A stretch of DNA of 64,000 nucleotides, taken from Rhizobium acidisoli (GTDB taxonomy: Bacteria; Pseudomonadota; Alphaproteobacteria; Rhizobiales; Rhizobiaceae). Under the pieces are notes generated by a model. That model searched no databases and had not been told where the DNA came from. It saw nothing but the letters and a program-made list of their open reading frames with translations. The position numbers and the translations under genes are program-made. This document shows positions 1-9,441 of this stretch, piece by piece. The DNA is taken from NCBI RefSeq assembly GCF_002531755.2, contig NZ_CP034998.1, positions 2,046,001 to 2,110,000 on the forward strand. Direction: 5' to 3'. Numbering within the stretch: the first letter of the stretch is position 1; every line of letters begins with the position of its first letter.

Positions 1-51
1 CTCATCTTGCTCGGATGACCGAAAACAGCATGTAAAGGGAAGGCAAGGCCG

Positions 52-1443
52 ATGACCGCAACCCGAACCGAAACCGATACTTTTGGCCCGATCGACGTCG
101 CCGCCGACCGATATTGGGGCGCCCAGGCCGAGCGTTCGCTCGGCAATTTCAAGATCGGCTGGGAAAAGCAGCCGCTGTCGATCGTGCGTGCGCTCGGCAT
201 CGTCAAACAGGCGGCCGCCCGCGCCAACATGTCGCTCGGCCAACTCGACCCCGCGCTTGGCCAAGCCATCGTCGATGCCGCCCAGGAAGTGATCGACGGC
301 AAACTCGACGAGCATTTTCCGCTTGTCGTCTGGCAGACCGGTTCGGGGACGCAGTCCAACATGAATGCCAATGAGGTGATCTCCAATCGTGCCATAGAAA
401 TGCTTGGCGGCGTCATGGGTTCCAAGAAGCCGGTGCATCCGAACGATCACGTCAATATGAGCCAGTCGTCGAACGACACCTACCCGACGGCGATGCATAT
501 CGCCTGCGCCGAACGGATCGCCCATCACCTGCTGCCATCCCTGAAGCACCTGCATGCCGCCCTCGACATGAAGGTCACCGAATTCAGCCACATCATCAAG
601 ATCGGCCGCACCCACACCCAGGATGCCACACCGCTGACGCTCGGCCAGGAATTTTCGGGTTATGCCGCCCAGGTCGGCTCCGCCATCAAGCGCATTGAAT
701 TGACCCTGCCCGGCCTGTGCGAACTCGCCCAGGGCGGCACCGCCGTCGGCACCGGCCTCAATGCGCCTGTGGGCTTTGCCGAAAAGGTCGCCGAAGAGAT
801 TGCCGCCATAACGGCCATGCCCTTCGTCACCGCCCCCAACAAGTTCGAGGCGCTCGCCTCGCATGACAGCATGGTCTTTTCCCACGGCGCCATCAATGCG
901 GCGGCGGCCGCCCTCTTCAAGATCGCCAACGACATCCGCCTGCTCGGCTCCGGCCCGCGCGCCGGCCTCGGCGAACTGGCGCTGCCGGAAAACGAGCCCG
1001 GCTCCTCGATAATGCCCGGCAAGGTCAACCCGACCCAGTGCGAGGCGCTGACGCAGGTCTGCATCCACATCTTCGGCAATCACGCCGCGCTGACCTTCGC
1101 CGACAGCCAGGGCCATTTCGAGCTCAACGTCTACAATCCGATGATGGCCTATAATTTCCTGCAGTCGGTGCAGCTGCTGGCCGACGCCGCCGTCTCCTTC
1201 ACCGACAATTGCGTCGTCGGCATCGAGGCACGCGAAGACAACATCAAGGCCGGCCTCGACCGCTCGCTGATGCTGGTGACTGCGCTTGCCCCGAAGATCG
1301 GCTACGACGCAGCCGCCACGATCGCCAAGACCGCGCACAAGAACGGCACGACGCTGAAGGAAGAGGCGCTTGCGAGTGGGCTGGTCTCGGCGGAGGATTA
1401 CGATGCGATCGTCCGCCCGGAAACGATGATCGGGCCGAAATAA
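52..1443 (+). CDS. fumC: fumarate hydratase, class II
   Basis: Catalyses reversible hydration of fumarate to L-malate in the TCA cycle; the class II enzyme is a cytosolic, iron-independent homotetramer. The 463-residue product has the usual family length. Visible hallmarks are the early [19 protein letters not shown] block near residue 100, the [10 protein letters not shown] stretch near residue 185 and the superfamily signature [11 protein letters not shown] near residue 320. The ATG start is preceded by GGAAGG, a reasonable ribosome-binding site. A second, unrelated fumarase (class I) lies 1.3 kb downstream on the same strand, so this genome segment carries both oxygen-stable and iron-sulfur versions. 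Identification is secure from the motifs and full-length match to the family. Confidence 0.97.
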   Translation: MTATRTETDTFGPIDVAADRYWGAQAERSLGNFKIGWEKQPLSIVRALGIVKQAAARANMSLGQLDPALGQAIVDAAQEVIDGKLDEHFPLVVWQTGSGTQSNMNANEVISNRAIEMLGGVMGSKKPVHPNDHVNMSQSSNDTYPTAMHIACAERIAHHLLPSLKHLHAALDMKVTEFSHIIKIGRTHTQDATPLTLGQEFSGYAAQVGSAIKRIELTLPGLCELAQGGTAVGTGLNAPVGFAEKVAEEIAAITAMPFVTAPNKFEALASHDSMVFSHGAINAAAAALFKIANDIRLLGSGPRAGLGELALPENEPGSSIMPGKVNPTQCEALTQVCIHIFGNHAALTFADSQGHFELNVYNPMMAYNFLQSVQLLADAAVSFTDNCVVGIEAREDNIKAGLDRSLMLVTALAPKIGYDAAATIAKTAHKNGTTLKEEALASGLVSAEDYDAIVRPETMIGPK

Positions 1444-1484
1444 AAGACGAGGGGCTGCCCTTCATCCGGCTGCCGCCACCTTCT

Positions 1485-1584
1485 CCCCGTAAAAACGGGG
1501 CGAAGGGGACACGCCGCGCCCCCATCTGTCCCCCGCCCACTTCTCGCAGGGCACGTCCCCTCTCCCCGTTTTACGGGGAGAGGG
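1485..1584. repeat. paired palindromic intergenic repeats (RIME-like)
   Basis: Two hairpins sit just after fumC. The first has a 6-bp stem (1485-1490 with 1495-1500). The second has a perfect 12-bp stem, 1558-1569 with 1573-1584, and a 3-nt loop. The core CTCCCCG/CGGGGAG recurs at 11.15, 11.29 and 25.57 kb in this window, so these are dispersed rhizobial palindromic elements. They may also terminate fumC and the convergent gene, but there is no long T tract. Confidence 0.75.
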
Positions 1585-1634
1585 TTAGGGTGAGGGGCAT
1601 CATGCCGCACACACAGCAAGCAAGCGAGCCAGCG

Positions 1635-2462
1635 TCAAACCAACAGCGAGATATTGTCCATCACCACCGAATTGCCCATGAAGTCGAAGCTGATTTCATC
1701 GATGTCTTCGATTTCGACCATAAGATTGGGATCGGTGACCTCAAGCTCCTGCTGATAGACGATCTGGCCGTCGTTCAGGGCAGTGAGCGTCAGGTGAAAG
1801 GGCGATGCGGACAGTTCGGCAATCGAAACACCCTGAAAGGTGAAGTCTCGGCCTTCGACCATTTTCAACGTCACCGGCGCCGAACCGGGAGATAGGACGG
1901 TATCGCTGAAGCCGTCCTCGGTGATGGCGTCGACGCCCGGGATGGTGTCGTAGACGATACCGTTCAGAAGCGTCAGTTCCTGACTGCCATTCACGGAGAG
2001 CGCAAAGCCCCGATAGTCGGGAAGGAAGAAATTATCCGCCCTCGACGTGACGCCCATGTCGTCGAAATCCAGGACCTCGTGGTATTTTTCGCCTTCGTTG
2101 ACGCCGTCGATCGCCAGCGTCAGCACGCCGAGGTCCGTGCCCCCTGAGCCATCGGACATCTTGTAGCTCAGCGTCTCGATGAGCTGATCGTATTTCCCTA
2201 AATTCTTCACCACGTCGAGCGTGTAGTCCAGCTCATATGTGAAGTGACCGTCAGGTTTCATCTTGAAGGTTCCGTACTTGCCCTCAATGATCGTTTCATG
2301 GTCAGGCCCATGTTTGGCGTCGATACGCGCGCCGTTGACGAAGCGGGCATACATCTCCGCTCCCTCGGGATCGCTCGCGAGGCGCAGCAGATCTCCGCGG
2401 ATCCAATTGTTTTCGAAAAAAACGAGAAGGTCGTCGACAGCAGTTGGCTTTGCATTTGTCAT
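1635..2462 (-). CDS. VCBS/cadherin-like repeat protein, probably secreted
   Basis: A 275-residue protein of unknown function when started at the ATG at 2462; the frame is open to a TTG at 2510, but the extra segment looks like leader. Near residues 60-125 it has the pattern of a VCBS or cadherin-like beta-sandwich unit: YGTFKMKPDGHFTYELD, then a YKMSDGSGGTDLGVLTLAIDG segment. Such units build extracellular adhesins and RTX-type proteins. The rest is acidic (many D and E) with no predicted membrane segment and no classical signal peptide, compatible with type I secretion, though no C-terminal export signal was proven. It lies convergent to fumC and divergent from the class I fumarase. The function is not known; the domain call rests on the repeat pattern alone. 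Confidence 0.6.
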   Translation of the reverse strand: MTNAKPTAVDDLLVFFENNWIRGDLLRLASDPEGAEMYARFVNGARIDAKHGPDHETIIEGKYGTFKMKPDGHFTYELDYTLDVVKNLGKYDQLIETLSYKMSDGSGGTDLGVLTLAIDGVNEGEKYHEVLDFDDMGVTSRADNFFLPDYRGFALSVNGSQELTLLNGIVYDTIPGVDAITEDGFSDTVLSPGSAPVTLKMVEGRDFTFQGVSIAELSASPFHLTLTALNDGQIVYQQELEVTDPNLMVEIEDIDEISFDFMGNSVVMDNISLLV

Positions 2463-2469
2463 TGGAAGC

Positions 2470-2492
2470 CCCGGCAGGTTAACGCTGCCGGG
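2470..2492. promoter_or_regulatory. perfect 8-bp inverted repeat in the VCBS-protein leader
   Basis: CCCGGCAG (2470-2477) and CTGCCGGG (2485-2492) flank a 7-nt loop. They lie 8-30 nt upstream of the ATG at 2462, over the position of the ribosome-binding site. A hairpin in the mRNA would mask translation initiation; alternatively it is an operator. Function is inferred, the repeat is directly visible. Confidence 0.4.
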
Positions 2493-2704
2493 AATATGAA
2501 CTGGCCCCAAACGGAAAGCAACCTGAAGTCGTCGGCTTCTATTTCACCTTTTCCCCAACTCGCCTACCGCGTGCATCATGCCGACTGCATACCGCGGCAC
2601 AACATGGTTCCCCTCCAGAGTCCGCCCGCATCCAGATTGCTTTTGCCCCGCGGCGGATTTAGACCGGTTCCAAATTAGCGACGCACACCAGAAAGGTCAC
2701 TTCG

Positions 2705-4312
2705 ATGGCTGACGATCTTTTCCCGCTCGGCAAGGACACCACCCCCTATCGCAAGATCAGCGGCGACTATGTCTCGGTCGACAGCTTCAAGGGCCAGGAG
2801 ATCCTGACCGTCGAGCCGGAAGGCATCCGCCTGCTTGCCGAAACCGCCTTTGCCGACATCAACCATCTGCTGCGCCCCGGCCACCTGAAGCAGCTCGCCT
2901 CGATCCTCGATGACCCGGAGGCGACGGACAATGACCGCTTCGTCGCCTACGACCTGTTGAAGAATGCCAATATCGCCGCTGGCGGCGTGCTGCCCATGTG
3001 CCAGGATACCGGCACGGCGATCATCATGGGCAAGAAGGGCCGCCGGGTCTGGACCGAGGGCGGCGATACCGCCGCACTCGCCCGCGGCGTCATGGATGCC
3101 TATGAGAAGAAGAACCTGCGTTATTCGCAGCTCGCGCCGGTGAAAATGTTCGAGGAGAAGAACACCCGAAATAACCTGCCGGCCCAGATCGACATCTACG
3201 AGGAAGGCACCGACGCCTATGAATTCCTCTTCGTCGCCAAGGGCGGCGGCTCGGCCAACAAGACCTTTCTCTACCAGGGCACGCCCTCGCTGCTGACGCA
3301 TGATCGGATGATCGACTTCCTTAAGGAGAAGATCCTGACGCTAGGGACGGCAGCCTGTCCCCCCTACCATCTGGCGATCGTCATCGGCGGCACCTCGGCC
3401 GAGATGAACCTGAAAACTGTCAAGCTCGCCTCGACCCGCTATCTCGACAAGCTGCCGACTGAAGGGTCCGAAAGCGGCCACGCCTTCCGCGATCTCGAGA
3501 TGGAGAAAGAAATCCACAGACTGACACAGCAGATGGGCGTCGGCGCCCAGTTCGGCGGCAAATATTTCTGTCACGACGTGCGTGTCATCCGCCTGCCCCG
3601 CCACGGCGCTTCGCTGCCGATCGGCCTCGGCGTCTCCTGTTCCGCAGACCGCCAAGCCAAAGGCAAAATCACCCGCGACGGCATCTTCATAGAACAGCTC
3701 GAAAGCGATCCGTCGAAATACATGCCGGAGATCGATGAGGCGAAACTGTCGGAATCGACTGTGCATATCGACCTCAACCGCCCGATGGCCGACGTGCTTG
3801 CCGAGCTGTCGCGACATCCCGTCAAAACGCGCCTGTCCCTGACCGGCACGATCATCGTCGCCCGCGACCTGGCGCATGCCAAGATCCGCGAGCGTCTGGA
3901 AAAGGGCGAAGGCATGCCCGATTACCTGAAAAACCACCCGGTCTATTACGCCGGCCCCGCCAAGACGCCGGCCGGTTACGCCTCCGGCTCCTTCGGCCCG
4001 ACGACGGCCGGCCGCATGGACAGTTACGTCGACCAGTTCCAGTCCTTCGGCGGCTCGATGGTGATGCTCGCCAAGGGCAACCGGTCACGGGCGGTGCGCG
4101 AGGCCTGCAAGAAACACGGCGGCTTCTACCTCGGCTCGATCGGCGGCCCCGCCGCCCGCCTCGCCCAGGACTGCATCCGCAAGGTCGAAGTCTTCGAATA
4201 TCCCGAACTCGGCATGGAAGCGGTGTGGAAGATCGAGGTCGAAAACTTCCCCGCCTTTATCGTCATCGACGACAAGGGCAATGATTTCTTCCAGGAATTG
4301 AACCTGGGGTGA
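2705..4312 (+). CDS. fumA: fumarate hydratase, class I (iron-sulfur)
   Basis: Interconverts fumarate and malate using an oxygen-labile [4Fe-4S] cluster; cytosolic. At 535 residues it matches the long single-chain class I enzymes (N-terminal Fe-S hydro-lyase alpha plus C-terminal beta region). Candidate cluster cysteines are visible in MCQDTGTAI near residue 99, [11 protein letters not shown] near residue 290 and [10 protein letters not shown] near residue 315. The C-terminal half has the beta-domain segment with [16 protein letters not shown] near residue 425. AAGGTCAC precedes the ATG at a plausible spacing. It is on its own, with no operon partner. The symbol fumA is by family; some rhizobial annotations leave it unnamed or use fumB. 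Confidence 0.93.
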   Translation: MADDLFPLGKDTTPYRKISGDYVSVDSFKGQEILTVEPEGIRLLAETAFADINHLLRPGHLKQLASILDDPEATDNDRFVAYDLLKNANIAAGGVLPMCQDTGTAIIMGKKGRRVWTEGGDTAALARGVMDAYEKKNLRYSQLAPVKMFEEKNTRNNLPAQIDIYEEGTDAYEFLFVAKGGGSANKTFLYQGTPSLLTHDRMIDFLKEKILTLGTAACPPYHLAIVIGGTSAEMNLKTVKLASTRYLDKLPTEGSESGHAFRDLEMEKEIHRLTQQMGVGAQFGGKYFCHDVRVIRLPRHGASLPIGLGVSCSADRQAKGKITRDGIFIEQLESDPSKYMPEIDEAKLSESTVHIDLNRPMADVLAELSRHPVKTRLSLTGTIIVARDLAHAKIRERLEKGEGMPDYLKNHPVYYAGPAKTPAGYASGSFGPTTAGRMDSYVDQFQSFGGSMVMLAKGNRSRAVREACKKHGGFYLGSIGGPAARLAQDCIRKVEVFEYPELGMEAVWKIEVENFPAFIVIDDKGNDFFQELNLG

Positions 4313-4562
4313 TATCGACAAGTCGAATACGATCTCCTGAAGAGAAGAACTGTAAGTTTTTCAGACGCCACTCCTATACAGAGAGTATGCACTGTCTCGC
4401 CAAAGATCCGTTTTTCCGTGCAGAATCATGGGCCTGCAGGAAGTATTGACGCATAGGGCGATTGTCGTATGTAGTATTTGGTATATATCGCTTTAATCTT
4501 TTCCCAAGAAATTTAAGCTACCAAATAGAATATTGCCTTTGAATATATGAGGAGTTCGCCGG

Positions 4563-5630
4563 ATGAATACGGCTGTCGCGCCCAAGGTGCAGGTTCCCGA
4601 TGTCGCGGGCCAGATCACCTATGCCATGCGCTCGATGGGCGTTGCGCCGATACCGCGCAATTACGAACTCTTCTACGAGGCCTATATCGGCTCCAATCCG
4701 GCGCTCACCCGGGAGCTTTCAGCGCTCGGCAGCCAGGCGACGCAGGCCGAACTCGACGCGCTCGGCGCGCAATATTTCACCAGCAGCCCGGCCCGCGTCG
4801 TCGATGACGCCCATACCCGCATATCAGGCGAACTCGATGGCCTGCTGCGGATCCTGAGGCAGGAGCAGAGTTCGCTCGAAAGCTATACAAGGCTGCTCGG
4901 CGAGACCCATAAGCGCATCACTTCCAAGAGCAATGCCAGCGTCGAGCTGATCGAAAACGCCATCGAACTTTTGAGCCAGGCGACCGGCGACACCATGGCG
5001 CATGGCGAACGCACCGTCGAGGACGTCGTCCAGCGCTCGCAGGAGATGGACCAGGTCCGCAAGGAACTGGACGAATACAAACGCATCGCCAACACCGATT
5101 CGCTGACGCGCCTGTCCAACCGCCGCGCCTTTGACGAGCGCCTCGCCGCCGTCTTCAACAATCCGGGCATGCGGCCGGTGACGGCCCTGCTGCTCGCCGA
5201 CATCGACAATTTCAAGAAGATCAACGACACCTATGGCCATCCCGTCGGCGACAAGATCCTTGCCACCGTCGCCTCGGTCATCCGCAGCAACGTCCGGCGC
5301 GACATATTCGTCGCCCGTGCCGGCGGCGAGGAATTCGCGCTGATTATCGATGGCAATACGCCCGAGGAAATCACGGCAATCGCCGAGCGCATCCGCCGCA
5401 CCCTGGAAACGACCCCGTTCAAGAATTCCCGCACGCGGGTCAATTATGGCCCGATCACCGTCTCGATCGGCATCTGCATGGCCTCCAGCGCCGAGGATGC
5501 CGGCGAGCTCTACAGCAAGACCGACATCGCCCTTTACGGCGCCAAGAATGCCGGCCGCAACTGCACCATCCTCTATCAGGACGGCATGCAGAAGGATTTC
5601 ACCAAGAGCTGGCTGATCTACAAGACCTGA
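4563..5630 (+). CDS. GGDEF diguanylate cyclase
   Basis: Predicted to make cyclic di-GMP from two GTP. The C-terminal half (about residues 175-345) is a GGDEF domain with LTRLSNRRAFDERL at its start, the metal-binding DIDNFKKINDTYGH segment and an intact active-site GGEEF in RAGGEEFAL near residue 256. The usual inhibitory I-site RxxD upstream is not kept (the segment reads RRDIFVAR), so product feedback may be weak. The N-terminal 170 residues are soluble and rich in heptad-like helices, with no membrane segment and no recognised sensor. The start is supported by GAGGAG 7 nt upstream. The 250 bp before it are unusually AT-rich and likely hold its promoter. Confidence 0.9.
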   Translation: MNTAVAPKVQVPDVAGQITYAMRSMGVAPIPRNYELFYEAYIGSNPALTRELSALGSQATQAELDALGAQYFTSSPARVVDDAHTRISGELDGLLRILRQEQSSLESYTRLLGETHKRITSKSNASVELIENAIELLSQATGDTMAHGERTVEDVVQRSQEMDQVRKELDEYKRIANTDSLTRLSNRRAFDERLAAVFNNPGMRPVTALLLADIDNFKKINDTYGHPVGDKILATVASVIRSNVRRDIFVARAGGEEFALIIDGNTPEEITAIAERIRRTLETTPFKNSRTRVNYGPITVSIGICMASSAEDAGELYSKTDIALYGAKNAGRNCTILYQDGMQKDFTKSWLIYKT

Positions 5631-5654
5631 CGGCCGTTCCGCGCCAGGGCGGTT

Positions 5655-6266
5655 TTACCACATCGTCTTCGCTGCGCGTCCCGGCCATTCCCGGTCGTAG
5701 GTTTCCTGGTCGAAATCGTTGACCGCGGCCTTCAGCATCTGGCCGGGCGTGGGCAGGTTTGCGGGGTCGGCGAAACGCTCGGCGTTCCACAGTTCGGCCC
5801 GCATCACGGCGCGTGCGCACTGGAAATAGACCTCGTCGATCGAGATGACGACGACCGTGCGCGGATGTTTGCCGTCCATCTCGAAGCTTGCAAGCAGCGC
5901 CTCGTCATCCGAGACGACGCCGCGGCCGTTGATGCGCATCGTCGTGTTCGAGCCTGGGATCAGGAACATCAGCGCAAGCCTGGGATCACGCACGATATTG
6001 GAGAGGGAGTCGACGCGGTTGTTGCCGCGCCAATCCGGTAGGTGCAGTGTCTCGTCATCGACGACGCGCACCACGCCGCCGAGATCGCCGCGCGGCGAAC
6101 AGTCGAGCCCTTCCGGACCGACGGTCGCAAGTGCTGCGAAGGGCGAGATATCGATCATCTCCCGATAGAGCGGCGTCAGCCGCTTGGTCACCTTGTCGAC
6201 CGAGGCCTGTGACAGACCTGCGCCGTAGATCCTATTGAGCTCTTCGATGCTGCTGATGATTTTCAT
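5655..6266 (-). CDS. pyridoxamine 5'-phosphate oxidase-family flavin-binding protein
   Basis: A 203-residue protein of the PNPOx-like split-barrel fold, closest to the MSMEG_1061 type. These bind FMN or F420; the substrate is unknown. The segment FAALATVGPEGLDCSPRGDLGG (residues about 43-64) and the later LPDWRGNNRVDSLSNIVRDPRLALMFLIPG are characteristic of the barrel and cofactor pocket. The frame is open far upstream, but the extra residues are arginine- and serine-rich shadow translation, so the start at 6266 (MKIISSIEELN) is chosen. It runs convergent with the upstream cyclase gene and 37 bp downstream of the hydrolase gene on the same strand, so the two may be co-transcribed. Confidence 0.85.
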   Translation of the reverse strand: MKIISSIEELNRIYGAGLSQASVDKVTKRLTPLYREMIDISPFAALATVGPEGLDCSPRGDLGGVVRVVDDETLHLPDWRGNNRVDSLSNIVRDPRLALMFLIPGSNTTMRINGRGVVSDDEALLASFEMDGKHPRTVVVISIDEVYFQCARAVMRAELWNAERFADPANLPTPGQMLKAAVNDFDQETYDREWPGRAAKTMW

Positions 6267-6303
6267 GAGGCGTCCCGCCGCGGCTTGATCGTTGCGACGG
6301 ACG

Positions 6304-7284
6304 CTATAATGCCGCGCGCCGCGCCGGAAGCTCAAAAAACGGAATGATCTCCGCATCTTTTTTGATGCTTTCCTCGGAAACACCCTCTTCGCCCCGATCG
6401 CCTTCGAGAAATGCTGCGATCGCGGCAAGGACGGGCGCCGCGCCGACGATGCGCCGATGGCCGAAGCCGTTCGCCCAGTGCAGCCGCACGTCCTTCCCGG
6501 CGGCCTGATAGCGCCTGGCATGGGCCGGCGGCACCTCCTTGTCGTCCTCGGCATGGATGACGAGCACCGGCCGGCCGATGCCACTCGCGGCATTGCCGGC
6601 ATCGAACTCGTCAAGTCTCCGGCCGGTGACGCGCTGGACTTTAGTCTCCAGCGCCGCTTGCGCAGCCGGGCGAAGGCCGATCATCCGGCCGAAATCGGTA
6701 AACAGCCAGGCCATCTCGCTTGGCGCGCCGATCAGCACCAGCCGCTGGCAAGCGACCGGCGCCACGCCCGGCAGCAGGCCTGCCGCTGAGACCATCAGCG
6801 CCGCACCGCCGAAGGAATGGCCGATAACCGCATCGAAGCCGCCGAAGCGCACCTCGGCCGCGGCGATCGCCTCGACCGCAAGACCCATGTGCAGGAAGCG
6901 CCCGCCAGCGCGCCCGTGGCCGGGAAAATCGAGCGCCACCACCTCCGCGCCCGTTGCCGCAAGCATCGAAACCAACTCGGCCATATATTCGGCGCTCGAG
7001 CCCCATCCATGCGTCACCAGCAAACGCTGGCGTTTTCCCCGCGCCCCGCCATTCAGCCGATAGGCATGCGCTTTCGCCCCGCCGGCAAGGTTGAGGATGA
7101 AGCGTTCGGCGCCGGCCAGCCGGGCCGCACCCGCAGCATGCGCCGCCTTCGCCCTTGCTCCCTTCGGCCGCGACGACGGTGTGCGGCAGAACAGCCGGAA
7201 CGCTGCCCTGCCCGCCAGATGGGGCGAAATCGCCTGCAGAGCCGAAAACCCCAGACGGGTGACCTCAAGCGCAAAATTTGCCAT
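6304..7284 (-). CDS. alpha/beta hydrolase
   Basis: A 326-residue alpha/beta-hydrolase fold protein. The nucleophile elbow GHSFGGAAL is visible near residue 154, the oxyanion-hole region THGWGSSAEYM near residue 91, and a plausible acid and histidine in HAEDDKEVPP and GFGHRRIVG towards the C terminus. Substrate is unknown. It is divergent from a marR gene 47 bp away, with a perfect inverted repeat between them, so it is very likely the MarR target. The PNPOx-family gene follows on the same strand after 37 bp. Such MarR-hydrolase pairs often respond to small organic compounds, but that is inference here. Confidence 0.88.
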   Translation of the reverse strand: MANFALEVTRLGFSALQAISPHLAGRAAFRLFCRTPSSRPKGARAKAAHAAGAARLAGAERFILNLAGGAKAHAYRLNGGARGKRQRLLVTHGWGSSAEYMAELVSMLAATGAEVVALDFPGHGRAGGRFLHMGLAVEAIAAAEVRFGGFDAVIGHSFGGAALMVSAAGLLPGVAPVACQRLVLIGAPSEMAWLFTDFGRMIGLRPAAQAALETKVQRVTGRRLDEFDAGNAASGIGRPVLVIHAEDDKEVPPAHARRYQAAGKDVRLHWANGFGHRRIVGAAPVLAAIAAFLEGDRGEEGVSEESIKKDAEIIPFFELPARRAAL

Positions 7285-7302
7285 AGTGAGAATCCAAAAT
7301 AC

Positions 7303-7318
7303 TGTTCAACACTGAACA
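7303..7318. promoter_or_regulatory. candidate MarR operator
   Basis: TGTTCA-ACAC-TGAACA is a perfect inverted repeat in the 47-bp gap between the divergent hydrolase and marR genes. A related half-site (GATGAAC) overlaps the marR start. Its position would let a dimeric winged-helix repressor control both genes. The repeat is seen; the binding partner is inferred from context. Confidence 0.7.
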
Positions 7319-7331
7319 ATAAAGTACAACG

Positions 7332-7799
7332 ATGAACAAAAATCAATCCCTTCCCTGGGATCATCCGCGTTTTCGCAGCTGGATCGCGGTGGCGCGGGCC
7401 TGTCAGCTGATGCAGCAGTCGCTGACGCGCTCGCTTGCCGATCTCGACATCAAGCCGCCGCACCTCGACATTCTGGTCAATCTCTATCGTTTCGAAGGCA
7501 TCTCGCAGCAGGAACTGGCGCGCAAGCTGCTCGTCGGCCGCTCCAATATGAGCATGCTCTTACCGCAGATGGAAAAGCGCGGGCTGATCGAGCGGCGCGG
7601 CGACGAACGAGACAAGCGCGTGCTGCGCCTCCACCTCACCGGCGAAGGCCGAAGGTTGACCGAGGCGGCGATGGCGATCCAGACCGACCTCATCGAACGC
7701 ACGCTCTCCGACGAGCCGATCGAGCAATGCATGGCGACCGCAGATTCTATGGAGCGCATCATCGGCGCGTTGCTACAGGATCTCAGGGACGAGGACTAA
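7332..7799 (+). CDS. MarR-family transcriptional regulator
   Basis: A 155-residue winged-helix protein. The order is N-terminal dimerisation helix, recognition region SQQELARKLLVGRSNMSMLLPQMEKRGLIERRGDERDKRV (residues about 55-95, with the DxRDKR wing typical of MarR), then a C-terminal helix. It probably represses itself and the divergent alpha/beta hydrolase through the palindrome at 7303-7318. The ligand cannot be told from the sequence. Length and motif are standard for the family. Confidence 0.93.
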   Translation: MNKNQSLPWDHPRFRSWIAVARACQLMQQSLTRSLADLDIKPPHLDILVNLYRFEGISQQELARKLLVGRSNMSMLLPQMEKRGLIERRGDERDKRVLRLHLTGEGRRLTEAAMAIQTDLIERTLSDEPIEQCMATADSMERIIGALLQDLRDED

Positions 7800-7845
7800 A
7801 TCTCGTTCAGCAGATCGGTTTCGTAGGAATTGTCGCCAGCCACCC

Positions 7846-8208
7846 TCAGTGTGACGGCAATTCGCCCTTGCCGAAAATATGCCCGAAGGCACCGGCCTTT
7901 TCGAAGATAGCGCCCGTCAGATCCGCGCCATTGAAGACGGCCGCATCGATTGCCGATCCGAGGAAGGTTGCCGATGCCAACCTTGCGCCCGAAAAGTCGC
8001 AGGTTTTTACATTGCAATCGGAAAAGTCTGCGCCTTCAAGGTTCGCGCTTGCGAAGCTCGCAACAATGAAACTTCCGGCGAAGACCGCCCCGCGAAGATC
8101 GGCATGGCTAAAATCGCAAGCTCCATCGTCGAGTTCCAGCCCCCGAAAATTGCGTTCTCCTGCTGCATAGCGGGCCAGAATTTTTTCGGATGTGATGTCA
8201 CGGCTCAT
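7846..8208 (-). CDS. pentapeptide-repeat protein
   Basis: A small, 120-residue protein. From about residue 21 to 108 it is made of A(D/N)Lxx or similar five-residue repeats (for example HADLRGAVFAGS, SANLEGADFSDC, GARLASATF, NGADLTGAIFEKA), the pattern that folds into a right-handed quadrilateral beta-helix. Some members mimic DNA and protect gyrase; others are of unknown role, and nothing here decides between them. It starts 13 bp from the end of the ltrA-like gene on the same strand and may be co-transcribed with it. Confidence 0.85.
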   Translation of the reverse strand: MSRDITSEKILARYAAGERNFRGLELDDGACDFSHADLRGAVFAGSFIVASFASANLEGADFSDCNVKTCDFSGARLASATFLGSAIDAAVFNGADLTGAIFEKAGAFGHIFGKGELPSH

Positions 8209-8220
8209 ACCGGCAGGTCC

Positions 8221-9411
8221 TCAATGCAGCGTCGGCGCCGGCGATGTACCGCTCAGCGAGCGGTATTCCCAGGCGGCAACGATGATCAGCACCAGCGTCG
8301 CCAGAATGCCCAGCAGATAGATCTCGATGAAGGGTGCCGCGAAGGCAAGCAGGATCAGCAACACGAGGCCGGCAAGGTGCGACAGCGGCAGCTGCCCGCT
8401 GGTCGCGCCCTTGAACCAGAGATTACCGATCAGGAACAGGCCGGAGCCGCCGAGCACCGCGGCAGCAATGCCGAGATCGCCCATCTCATGCGGATGCGAG
8501 AACATGAACTCGACGGCCACCGCATGGACGATGATGCCGGCAAGGATCGGGATGTGCCCATAGGTGAAAGCCTGCCGCGCCAAGGCCCCCGGGGTCGCCT
8601 CATGCTCGATGCGGTGGGCGGCGCGCCCGTGGCCAAAACGGAAATAAAGCCACCACATGGCGACCGTTCCGATGAAACCGGTGATGAAGACGATGCCGGT
8701 CAGCCCCGAAACCGGCAGCTCCGAAAAGGTGCGGCCGGAAACCAGGATCGCCTCGCCGAGGCAGATGATAACGAAGAGCGCGCAGCGCTCGGCCATATGG
8801 GCGCCGGAAACGTCCCAGTCGCTCGGCTTCGAACGGCCGAGCCCGGGCACGGCAAAGCCCGCGGCCGGGCCGGCATATTCGATCGCCAGCGCGATCACCC
8901 AGGCGATCAATCGGGCTTCATGCTCGAGCAGCCCACCGGCAATCCAGAAGACGGCGGCCACCACGAGCCAGCTGGTGATGCGGACGAAATTCAGCGTATT
9001 GGCGCGGTCGACGCGTGTCATCGCATAAGTGGTAAACAGCGAGCGCCCGACCTGCATCGCCACATAGGCGCCGGCAAACAGCAGCCCCTTGTCGCCGAAG
9101 GCCTCGGGAATGGAGGCTGACAGCAGCACCCCGAGCATCATCAGCGCCACCAGCATGCCGCGCACCGGCATCTTGTCGGGATCGAGCCAGTTTGTCACCC
9201 AGGCGGTGAAAATCCAAACCCACCAGACGGCAAAGGTCATCAGCGCCGCTTCGGCGGCACCGAGCGGCGTATAATGGGCGGCAAGCGCATGCGAAAGCTG
9301 CGAGATCGAAAAGACGAAGACCAGGTCGAAGAACAGTTCGAGAAAGGTCACCTTGCTGCCGGCCGCGCTCCCCTTGGCGCGCAGCCAGTTCTTTCCGTTC
9401 GTTTTCGCCAT
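8221..9411 (-). CDS. low temperature requirement A (LtrA) family membrane protein
   Basis: A 396-residue integral membrane protein with about ten to twelve hydrophobic helices. The opening block KVTFLELFFDLVFVFSISQL is the diagnostic start of the LtrA family, named from a Listeria gene needed for growth in the cold; its biochemical role is unresolved. Two further conserved stretches are visible, around HMAERCALFVIICLGEAIL (near residue 200) and MWWLYFRFG. It lies just upstream of the pentapeptide-repeat gene. Function beyond membership in the family is not known. Confidence 0.88.
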   Translation of the reverse strand: MAKTNGKNWLRAKGSAAGSKVTFLELFFDLVFVFSISQLSHALAAHYTPLGAAEAALMTFAVWWVWIFTAWVTNWLDPDKMPVRGMLVALMMLGVLLSASIPEAFGDKGLLFAGAYVAMQVGRSLFTTYAMTRVDRANTLNFVRITSWLVVAAVFWIAGGLLEHEARLIAWVIALAIEYAGPAAGFAVPGLGRSKPSDWDVSGAHMAERCALFVIICLGEAILVSGRTFSELPVSGLTGIVFITGFIGTVAMWWLYFRFGHGRAAHRIEHEATPGALARQAFTYGHIPILAGIIVHAVAVEFMFSHPHEMGDLGIAAAVLGGSGLFLIGNLWFKGATSGQLPLSHLAGLVLLILLAFAAPFIEIYLLGILATLVLIIVAAWEYRSLSGTSPAPTLH

Positions 9412-9441
9412 ATGGCCCCCCGATGGCTGGTTATGTGAAAT

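Noticed and set aside
1558..1584. Rho-independent terminator of fumC
   Set aside because: The 12-bp stem is strong, but there is no T tract and the same core recurs between other genes, so a dispersed repeat is the better description.
5655..6614. Long version (319 codons) of the PNPOx-family gene
   Set aside because: The first 116 residues are Arg/Ser/Pro-rich and overlap the neighbouring hydrolase gene; the family begins at the ATG at 6266.
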